Part shown: positions 14,507 through 19,893 of the stretch, one piece after another | Layout: each line of letters opens with the position of its first letter | Numbering within the stretch: position 1 is the stretch's first letter | Virus record (IMG/VR): IMGVR_UViG_3300046524_000309 | Coordinates: 1-23,690 of that record | Source of the DNA: a virus | Strand: one strand, 5' to 3' | DNA length: 23,690 bases | Notes under the pieces: model-generated | Told to the model about the DNA's origin: nothing | Seen by the model: the letters and a program-made list of their open reading frames with translations, nothing else | Database searches by the model: none | Made by a program: the position numbers and the translations under genes

Positions 14507-14510
14507 CTTA

Positions 14511-14771
14511 CTACGCTGCAGTTTTTTGAGGGGCTGAAGCGCTCAGCAGCCAAGCTGCTTGGAAAGCGTTGCCTTTCTGCTTCGCTGCAGACGCCAACAA
14601 CTCAGCGTATTGGGTTTCACCTGTGTAATCCGTTCGCGGCAAGCATGCAGCCTGACGCCATTTATTCAGTGCTTGGTAGCTTCTATTGCATACCTTCGCA
14701 GCGGCCCCGATGCCGCCAACGGCTTCAAACGCGAACGCAATCGCGCTCGGAAAATCTGCGGGGTCCAACAT
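14511..14771 (-). CDS. Cro-like helix-turn-helix regulator, first gene of the leftward early operon
   Basis: The product has 86 residues. I chose the ATG at 14771 because the GGAG of the apparent upstream start (14783) is ideally placed as its ribosome site, six bases away. The protein has a helix-turn-helix region with GGIGAAAKVCNRSYQALNKWRQAACLPRTDYTGETQYAELLASAA, the pattern of Cro/YdaS-type regulators with a conserved PRTDYTGET-like block. It should bind the operators in the 79-base gap to the repressor and oppose it, favouring lytic growth. It diverges from the CI gene and leads the operon cro, ash, cII, zinc finger, primase, Q. Confidence 0.85.
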   Translation of the reverse strand: MLDPADFPSAIAFAFEAVGGIGAAAKVCNRSYQALNKWRQAACLPRTDYTGETQYAELLASAAKQKGNAFQAAWLLSASAPQKTAA

Positions 14772-14785
14772 GACAATCTCCATTT

Positions 14786-14859
14786 ATCAACTTGCGGTTG
14801 ATGTTATAGATCAACTGACTATTGCGCAACCTTTATGAGACTCTCAACTCATGGTTGAT
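14786..14859. promoter_or_regulatory. Repressor operators between cro and cI (17-bp dyads)
   Basis: O1 at 14786-14802 is a perfect dyad, ATCAAC-TTGCG-GTTGAT. O2 at 14810-14826 keeps only the left half, ATCAAC. O3 at 14843-14859, cTCAAC-TCATG-GTTGAT, has one mismatch and covers the ATG of the repressor gene. O1 and O2 start 24 bases apart. The same 17-bp dyad with the same 24-base spacing recurs at 16899-16939. The layout suggests that the repressor blocks cro and that O3 occupancy limits its own expression. Confidence 0.8.
14803..14829 (-). promoter_or_regulatory. Candidate promoter for the leftward early (cro) operon
   Basis: On the minus strand, TATAAC (14808-14803) is a good -10 element between operators O1 and O2. 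TTGCGC (14829-14824) is 15 bases upstream, a shorter spacing than ideal. Repressor on O1 or O2 would cover this promoter. The -10 is better supported than the -35. I could not settle on a promoter for the repressor gene. Confidence 0.45.
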
Positions 14860-15582
14860 AAAAATACTCTCCGCGCAGCTTTTAGCGAGCGCCTAAACGA
14901 AGCACTTGACGATGCTGGTGTACGCAGCCGTGGTCGTGGTGTGGATATCCATCGTCAGTTGAAAAATTTTGGAGTCGATAAGACCACCCAGGCCATCAGC
15001 AAGTGGCTTAATGGAGAAGCGATTCCCGAAGCAGACAGCATGACTGCACTCTGCGTCTGGCTCAAAGTACGTCGCGAGTGGCTGGAGTATGGAGTTGTAC
15101 CAAAGGCACAGACTGGTGAGAGCAACGTTCTTCCGTTATCCGGCGGGGACGCAGCCAATGTCCGGGAAATTAACCAGCGGTTCGGGAGAGTTCCGCTCAT
15201 ATCTTGGGTACAGGCCGGAGCTTGGTGTGAAGCGATATCGAACTTCGAGGCCTACGACGCAGACTCATGGTTATCCTGCCCTGTTTCGATCAGTAAGCAT
15301 GGATATGCATTAAAGGTTCTTGGAGACTCCATGACAAATCCGGGACCAGGCCGCAGCTATCCCACAGGGTGCATTATATTTGTTGATCCTGATGCTGAAA
15401 CAAAGATGGGGGATCGTGTTATCGCACGAGTACCGCGAACAAATGAAGCTACATTTAAAGTTTTAGCAGAAGATGCCGGCACGCAATTTTTGAAGCCGAT
15501 CAACCCTCAGTATCCGATTATTGAAATAACAGAAGAAACGCATATTTGCGGAAAAGTTGTTGGATCATTCATACCCGAATAA
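14851..15582 (+). CDS. CI-type repressor with LexA-like S24 self-cleavage domain
   Basis: The product has 243 residues. Residues 5-80 are a helix-turn-helix (VDIHRQLKNFGVDKTTQAISKWLNGEAIPEADSMTALCVWLKV). The C-terminal part is an S24 peptidase: cleavage site Ala122-Gly123 in SWVQAGAW, nucleophile Ser160 in LKVLGDSMTNP, and general base Lys203 in EATFKVL. It should keep the prophage silent and cleave itself when RecA is activated by DNA damage, so induction is SOS-dependent. The start ATG lies inside operator O3. No good ribosome site is visible upstream, so leaderless or weak translation is possible. The next gene is convergent, 30 bases away, without a visible terminator. Confidence 0.93.
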   Translation: MVDKNTLRAAFSERLNEALDDAGVRSRGRGVDIHRQLKNFGVDKTTQAISKWLNGEAIPEADSMTALCVWLKVRREWLEYGVVPKAQTGESNVLPLSGGDAANVREINQRFGRVPLISWVQAGAWCEAISNFEAYDADSWLSCPVSISKHGYALKVLGDSMTNPGPGRSYPTGCIIFVDPDAETKMGDRVIARVPRTNEATFKVLAEDAGTQFLKPINPQYPIIEITEETHICGKVVGSFIPE

Positions 15583-15612
15583 TCCAACAATGCAAAGCCG
15601 ATACAATATCAG

Positions 15613-16779
15613 TTAGCCGATGATAGCGAAGTTTCCACCAGCACGCCGAACCAAAGTAGGCTGCTGGTCTTCTTCCAGGTACTGCTCCAGCGTCGTACCA
15701 ATTAAACGCACTTCTCGTGACCTCCCCATTTCTGGGTCTTCCAAAAGCGCATCCGTGATTGCAGCACGTATGTCTGGTGTGGTTCTCAAAAACAGGGCCC
15801 AGTCAGCCCTCAAGTTCTCATAATGTCTGCGAGGAAAACGACAACGGTAGAATGTACCATCTTCAACAATTAGGTATACCAACCCTCTAAAAGTGCCATC
15901 GACATCCTCCGAAAATTTAACTTCTACGATTTTAGCCTCCAGAAGCAGTTCTTCCCACTTCAGCTCTGAAAGTAAGGCCCTACGATGATCTTCCATATTC
16001 AAAGTGGAAACGAAACTGATCAAATGCCTAAACTGGATTGCACCCTTTGCGATATCCCTCAAATTGCGCTCTGAGATAGAAGCTAGAACAACCGCCTTTA
16101 AATCATCCAACCTTTCAGAAAAGTCTTGATAGCGCTTCGACTCTAATGCTCGAGTGCGATTTTCAGAAAGCAGCCTTTGAAATAAAAATGACCACTGAGA
16201 AACAAGATGATTCTTTATATCATCAAGCCTGGCGAAAGGTGTAATGCTATTATTTTGCACTCGGTGAGTTAAATAATTTATAAACTCAAAAATATACTTT
16301 GCGGTTTCTGACTTCTGAATAGAAGGAAATTTTATCTGCTCGATAACGGCCTGATTATCCTTGTTTTTTTCGTAAACAAGATGATCATGATAAACCTTCT
16401 CATCCACAAAAGCATATATAGGTATCGAGTGCTCGATAGCTTTTAGAACTTCCAGCTGAGTGATCGATAGATTTGTATGCTCCGTCAAAATCCCGTTACT
16501 TGAACTGGTTTTAGCTAGCGCTTCAAAATCGAATCCCTCCAACGCAGCGGGAGTGGCAGTACCGCCAAACCTTTGGCCCAAAACAAGAAGCAAAACATCG
16601 CAATTGGGGACTTCTTTGATACAGCTATCATGAGTGTGTGATCGCGGATCGTACAAAATATCCGAATAATCACTCATAATAGGCTCGTACCCCATATTGA
16701 CAATAAAGGGCCTGAGCTCGGATCTAATGACCCCAAGATCAAAACAGGTTGACGACACGAAGATTCTTGGCTTTGCCAC
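15613..16779 (-). CDS. Stand-alone DUF4062 protein, AT-rich cargo gene (candidate exclusion/defence factor)
   Basis: The product has 388 residues. The N-terminal 120 residues match DUF4062: PRIFVSSTCFDLGVIRSELRPFI, then GYEPIMSDYSDILYDP, DSCIKEVPNCDVLLLVLGQRFGG and LSITQLEVLKAIEHSIPIYAFV. This domain has a TIR-like outline and often sits at the front of large NTPase defence proteins, but here there is no NTPase. Residues 150-260 are charged and helical. The last 90 residues are a strand-rich unknown part (FRGLVYLIVEDGTFYRCRFPRRHYENL). The start is GTG at 16779 with AGGGA nine bases upstream. By hand count 16201-16380 is about one third G+C, far below its neighbours, a sign of separate origin. 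No function is known to me, and the exclusion role is inferred from its position beside the repressor. Confidence 0.85.
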   Translation of the reverse strand: MAKPRIFVSSTCFDLGVIRSELRPFIVNMGYEPIMSDYSDILYDPRSHTHDSCIKEVPNCDVLLLVLGQRFGGTATPAALEGFDFEALAKTSSSNGILTEHTNLSITQLEVLKAIEHSIPIYAFVDEKVYHDHLVYEKNKDNQAVIEQIKFPSIQKSETAKYIFEFINYLTHRVQNNSITPFARLDDIKNHLVSQWSFLFQRLLSENRTRALESKRYQDFSERLDDLKAVVLASISERNLRDIAKGAIQFRHLISFVSTLNMEDHRRALLSELKWEELLLEAKIVEVKFSEDVDGTFRGLVYLIVEDGTFYRCRFPRRHYENLRADWALFLRTTPDIRAAITDALLEDPEMGRSREVRLIGTTLEQYLEEDQQPTLVRRAGGNFAIIG

Positions 16780-16898
16780 TCTTTTATTTCCCTATCAATA
16801 ATTGTTATCAACTTCACAATGCAGAGCAGCCTGTGGCCATCATTATCACATCATAAATCTCACGTTTCTGGACAGCAAATTCATACGCAGCCGAAAAC

Positions 16899-16942
16899 AT
16901 CAACCATTGGTTGTTGACACAAACCAACCATTGGTTGATATT
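16899..16942 (+). promoter_or_regulatory. Repressor-controlled promoter of the rightward early operon
   Basis: TTGACA (16914-16919) and GATATT (16937-16942) are separated by exactly 17 bases, a strong -35 with a fair -10. Two operators overlap it: ATCAAC-CATTG-GTTGTT at 16899-16915 and ACCAAC-CATTG-GTTGAT at 16923-16939, each one mismatch from the cro-cI dyad consensus. Repressor binding would cover both promoter elements. The first gene starts 35 bases downstream of the -10. Confidence 0.8.
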
Positions 16943-16977
16943 TGCCTCACTCTTCCACCACAGAGCGAGGCAATACC

Positions 16978-17154
16978 ATGCACACCACAGCAACCCTGCA
17001 CGTCCACCCGGCCGCCGCCAACCCCTTCCAAATCTTTGAGATCCGGCGCCTAGCCCGCGAGCACGGCTGCGCGTTCGCCATCAGCAAACCGAAGCTGACA
17101 GTGCGCACCACTCCTGCCCCATTCAATCCGAACGGCGGAGGGCATGCAGCATGA
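16978..17154 (+). CDS. Small phage protein, first gene of the rightward early operon
   Basis: The product has 58 residues. I do not recognise it. The ATG at 16978 is supported by GAGCGAGG seven to fourteen bases upstream, and the longer frame to 16942 would start inside the promoter. The middle part, FQIFEIRRLAREHGCAFAISKPKLTVRTT, could fold as helix-strand and is weakly basic. It overlaps the next gene by four bases (ATGA), so the two are coupled. Being first after a repressor-controlled promoter, it is expected to be made early on induction. Confidence 0.7.
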   Translation: MHTTATLHVHPAAANPFQIFEIRRLAREHGCAFAISKPKLTVRTTPAPFNPNGGGHAA

Positions 17155-17741
17155 TCAAGTACAAAATTGACAACCGCACCTTGCAGCTGCTCAATGCCCA
17201 GGTCAACCTGACCGAGACCTTCAACCACATCCTGCGGACTGCGCCTAGGCGCGAGTGCCTGGCGTTTCGCCTCAAGGTTGAACGTGGCATCTCGGAAAGC
17301 ACCTTCGTCGTGGAGCTGGGCAGCGAACGCCACACGCTGACCCTACCGAACGAAAAGAAGATGCATCTCAAGCTGGCAGACTTCATTGAGGAGATCGCCA
17401 ACGGCCCGTTCGACGCGAGCAATACCAGCGACCTGCTGCATCGTCCCCACGCCAGCCGCGAATACGGCCGCTTCGAGGTATCGGATAAGCAGCGGGTGTT
17501 CGAGCTGGTGCGCACCGGCGGCGTGCTGAGCCTCGACATGGGCTTCGACTACCCACTCCAGGTTGCGCTGCACCGCACTCAATCGCGCTCAGGCGTCACC
17601 ACCATCCTTAGCATCGGTAACAAAAGCCCGCACACCCGGTGCTTCACCGTGTACGGCAGCGATGCAGAGATCTACGTCAAGGTAAGCGAGTCCATCAACC
17701 ATCTTGCTGCTGCGGCCACCCCAGCCGCGCACGCGGCATGA
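17151..17741 (+). CDS. Phage early protein of unknown function
   Basis: The product has 196 residues. It starts MIKYKIDNRTLQLLNAQVNLTETFNHIL and is mostly alternating strands and charged loops (LAFRLKVERGISESTFVVELGSERHTLTLPNEKKMHLKLADFIEEI, then REYGRFEVSDKQRVFELVRTGGVLSLDMGF). The C-terminus is Ala-rich. There is no signal peptide, membrane segment or catalytic motif I can name. The ATG at 17151 has GGAGG nine bases upstream and overlaps the preceding stop. The codon use and high G+C match the rest of the phage. Confidence 0.8.
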   Translation: MIKYKIDNRTLQLLNAQVNLTETFNHILRTAPRRECLAFRLKVERGISESTFVVELGSERHTLTLPNEKKMHLKLADFIEEIANGPFDASNTSDLLHRPHASREYGRFEVSDKQRVFELVRTGGVLSLDMGFDYPLQVALHRTQSRSGVTTILSIGNKSPHTRCFTVYGSDAEIYVKVSESINHLAAAATPAAHAA

Positions 17742-17751
17742 GGGGCACACC

Positions 17752-18036
17752 ATGGAACGCACCCTCGCCCAAGCCGCAACCCACCTCGGCCTGACCCGGC
17801 CAAAGCTCATCGCACGCATGCGTGAAAAAGGTCTGCTCAACGAGCGGAACCTACCGGCCTACCCCAACCGTGATCGCGACTACCTGCGAATCAAGGACGG
17901 CCAGTGGTACCACGACCAGCTCGGCATGCAGTACAGCCAGTCGACCCGGATAAAACAACCCGGCATCCGCTGGCTGGCGGAACAGTTGGACATCGACCTA
18001 CCTGCCATACCGGCAGACAACCGTGACGTGGCCTAG
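17752..18036 (+). CDS. KilAC-like DNA-binding protein (C-terminal antirepressor domain type)
   Basis: The product has 94 residues from the ATG at 17752, which is preceded by GAGGGG. The sequence RTLAQAATHLGLTRPKLIARMREKGLLNERNLPAYPNRDRDYLRIKDGQWYHDQLG follows the KilAC pattern seen at the C-terminus of phage antirepressors: a helix-turn-helix, then a short strand region with a conserved Tyr/Leu motif. Here the usual N-terminal Bro or AntA domain is absent, so it is a free KilAC domain. Its partner is unknown. It could modulate the repressor or bind DNA itself. It overlaps the next small gene by 14 bases. Confidence 0.7.
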   Translation: MERTLAQAATHLGLTRPKLIARMREKGLLNERNLPAYPNRDRDYLRIKDGQWYHDQLGMQYSQSTRIKQPGIRWLAEQLDIDLPAIPADNRDVA

Positions 18037-18202
18037 GGAATACGCACGCCAGATCATTGCCATGCGGACACGAGAGGAGCGCAACGCCGCGCTCCTCGAA
18101 GTGCCCGAACATCTGCGCGAGCTGACCAAACGCCACTGCCTGAACGCCTGGAATCACCCGGCCAGAAAACAACGCAAGGAGGCCCAACAAAGCCATGAGT
18201 AA
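18023..18202 (+). CDS. Small conserved phage protein (59 residues)
   Basis: The frame opens with GTG at 18023 inside the end of the KilAC-like gene and reads MTWPREYARQIIAMRTREER, then NAALLEVPEHLRELTKRHCLNAWNHPARKQRKEAQQSHE. The WP-x-EYA and VPEHLRELT-x-RH blocks are familiar from small proteins repeatedly annotated in Pseudomonas phages and prophages. I do not know a function. An alternative start is the ATG at 18062. The last codons overlap the ATG of the PrtN-like gene by eight bases, and the ribosome site of that gene (AAGGAGG) lies inside this frame. The charged, helical composition suggests a soluble protein. Confidence 0.6.
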   Translation: MTWPREYARQIIAMRTREERNAALLEVPEHLRELTKRHCLNAWNHPARKQRKEAQQSHE

Positions 18203-18512
18203 CACAGCACAAAACCCGCTACGCCTGCACCCGGCACCGGAGTCAGCCACCGTCGAATTGCTTTACCGCATCTTCGGCGACGTCCTGATACCGCTCGATA
18301 AAGTGCGTGAGCAGTACTTCCGCAACCTCAACGAGCAGTCTTTCGTCGCCGAGATCAGCAGCGGCCGCATCCAGCTCCCCATCACCACGCTGGACACCAG
18401 CCGCAAGGCACCGAAGTACGCACACATCCGGCACGTCGCCTCCCTGATCGACATCCGCGCCTACAAGGCCGACGAAGACATGCAGCGACAGCAGGACGAC
18501 ACCAACGAGTAA
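18195..18512 (+). CDS. PrtN-family pyocin activator protein, copy 1
   Basis: The product has 105 residues. After a 17-residue leader, VELLYRIFGDVLIPLDKVREQYFRNLNEQSFVAEISSGRIQLPITTLDTSRKAPKYAHIRHVASLIDIRAYKADED follows the PrtN family pattern (IPL-x4-EYF, then PI-x5-S-x-KAP and an IDxRA helix). PrtN of P. aeruginosa activates pyocin genes after DNA damage. In a prophage it could activate late genes or another resident element. The ATG at 18195 has AAGGAGG eleven to seventeen bases upstream. A second family member closes the same operon at 19617-19892. The two differ clearly, so this is not a recent duplication. Confidence 0.75.
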   Translation: MSNTAQNPLRLHPAPESATVELLYRIFGDVLIPLDKVREQYFRNLNEQSFVAEISSGRIQLPITTLDTSRKAPKYAHIRHVASLIDIRAYKADEDMQRQQDDTNE

Positions 18513-18568
18513 CACCCAAACCGAATGGCTGCCACCACCAGCCGAAGACTTCACCAGGAGCACACCAC

Positions 18569-18988
18569 ATGACTGCAATACAGATCTGCGCACTCATCGT
18601 TCTGATCACGCTGGCCGGGCTATTAGTTTGGGCTGGCTACTTCATGGGGCATAGCGACGGCAGATCCGCCGGCGCGAAAGAAAGCGACGATATCCAGCGT
18701 GCCGAAAGCGCCAAGACGGTTCGCGAATTGAGGGCATCTCTCGACTTCATCAAAGCCGACCACACCCGGTTGTCGCAACACTGCAAACGTCTGCAGATAG
18801 CGATGGCATTCGGAGGCCCCGAGCGCTTAGCACTTCTGGAAATCGCCGAGAAACTTCGCATTGCCGCCGAGACATTCAGTGCATTCCGCACAGGCAAAAA
18901 ACTGGAGCGCGACACTCGCGCACTGCGCGACCGAGCTCTCGACATGACTGAGCAACTGGCTCCCTTTGATGTGGGAGACGCCGCATGA
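18569..18988 (+). CDS. Membrane-anchored coiled-coil phage protein of unknown function
   Basis: The product has 139 residues. Residues 5-27 form a hydrophobic membrane segment (QICALIVLITLAGLLVWAGYFMG), followed by a long charged region (AESAKTVRELRASLDFIKADHTRLSQHCKRLQIA and EIAEKLRIAAETFSAFRTGKKLERDTRALRDRAL) with heptad-like spacing that probably forms a coiled coil in the cytoplasm or periplasm. The ATG at 18569 has AGGAG nine bases upstream. It overlaps the next gene by four bases (ATGA). Membrane-anchored small early proteins in phages sometimes act in exclusion or host takeover, but nothing here proves this. Confidence 0.75.
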   Translation: MTAIQICALIVLITLAGLLVWAGYFMGHSDGRSAGAKESDDIQRAESAKTVRELRASLDFIKADHTRLSQHCKRLQIAMAFGGPERLALLEIAEKLRIAAETFSAFRTGKKLERDTRALRDRALDMTEQLAPFDVGDAA

Positions 18989-19620
18989 GCGAGATCATTA
19001 CCCACTCCAACACCCACCGCGACACGGCATACGCCTCATTAGCGGCGGACGAACCAACCCGCAATCGAACCTCGGAGGAAAGCGGCATGCAAATGGACCA
19101 GCACAACACCCAATCCAAGACCGCTTTGCTCTGCGAAGCAGTGAGCGTCGACACGCCAGAAACAAACAGCCTCTGCTGCGCAGCAGCAGGCATTATTGCC
19201 CCTTCCTGCAGCACCACCGAGGCGCTTATACCCCACGAAAAGCTGCGCGAGGCAGCCACACCCAATGCAACGCTAACCGCTCAGAATCGCCCGCCCGCGC
19301 AGCCTGCTGTGGGGTGTACGCACCCTGAATGCATTCTCGAAAGACCGATAAGGATGGCCATCGACGTAGTCCAGATCGACGAGCGCGCCGAGTTCGAGAA
19401 AGAGTTTCCAATACCTGAAGGCCTGCAGTACTGCAAAAAGCGCGTGACGTACATTAGGACACGAGCAGCAAGTACATCTGACACGTTCGCCCGCGAGCAT
19501 TACGCCTATAAAGCGGGTTTCGCAGCATGGATGCGTCGGTCGTGGAAGCAGGCAGCGCTGGAGTGGTCGAAAAACAGCAGAGAACAACAGGATCAACCCG
19601 CACCCCAGGAGAAAAAATGA
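18985..19620 (+). CDS. Phage early protein of unknown function
   Basis: The product has 211 residues. The first 120 residues are low in predicted structure, with several Cys (LCCAAAG, CTHPEC) and many Thr/Ser/Pro. The C-terminal part (about 125-200) looks folded: DVVQIDERAEFEKEFPIPEGLQYCKKRVTYI, then EHYAYKAGFAAWMRRSWKQAALEW, resembling the C-terminal part of assorted small phage proteins that carry a YxAGFxAW motif. I cannot assign a function. The ATG overlaps the previous stop and its own stop overlaps the last gene of the operon (ATGA), so the whole set is translationally coupled. Confidence 0.7.
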   Translation: MSEIITHSNTHRDTAYASLAADEPTRNRTSEESGMQMDQHNTQSKTALLCEAVSVDTPETNSLCCAAAGIIAPSCSTTEALIPHEKLREAATPNATLTAQNRPPAQPAVGCTHPECILERPIRMAIDVVQIDERAEFEKEFPIPEGLQYCKKRVTYIRTRAASTSDTFAREHYAYKAGFAAWMRRSWKQAALEWSKNSREQQDQPAPQEKK

Positions 19621-19892
19621 ACACTGCTTTCATCCTGATGGCTCAGTACAACGGCCAGGCGATCATCCCATTGGACATGGTCTGTAAGGACTACTTTACG
19701 CACCTGACCACCGATATGTTCCAGCGCAAGGTCATGGCCGGGCAGATCAAAATCCCAATCACCAGGCTGGAGCCGAGTCAGAAAAGCGCCAAAGGTATCC
19801 ACATCACTGATCTGGCGGCCTACCTTGATCTGCAACGGGAAGCTGCGGTGAAAGAATTCAACCAGCTCAACGGATACCGCCGAGCCAGTTAA
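19617..19892 (+). CDS. PrtN-family pyocin activator protein, copy 2
   Basis: The product has 91 residues and is the clearer PrtN homologue: MNTAFILMAQYNGQAIIPLD at the start, then VCKDYFTHLTTDMFQRKVMAGQIKIPITRLEPSQKSAKGIHITDLAAYLDLQREAAVKEFNQL. The SQKSAKGIH-x-DLA block is diagnostic. The ATG at 19617 has AGGAG about six bases upstream and overlaps the previous stop. The gene ends one base before the stop of the convergent integrase, so transcripts of the two would collide or pair at their ends. As an SOS-linked activator family within a repressor-controlled operon, it is a likely regulator of late phage or pyocin genes. Confidence 0.88.
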   Translation: MNTAFILMAQYNGQAIIPLDMVCKDYFTHLTTDMFQRKVMAGQIKIPITRLEPSQKSAKGIHITDLAAYLDLQREAAVKEFNQLNGYRRAS

Positions 19893-19893
19893 C

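Noticed and set aside
14293-14553. Other frames on both strands across the Ash-like region (for example plus 14293-14529, minus 14317-14553)
   Set aside because: They have no ribosome sites and cross the terminator hairpin. The region's repeats explain the open frames better.
16794-16812. ATCAAT and ATCAAC half-sites upstream of the DUF4062 gene as a further CI operator
   Set aside because: Only isolated half-sites in direct orientation, without the dyad. In AT-rich DNA such hexamers are expected by chance.
16802-17053. Plus-strand frame across the early promoter
   Set aside because: It spans the promoter and both operators and overlaps the better supported small gene starting at 16978.
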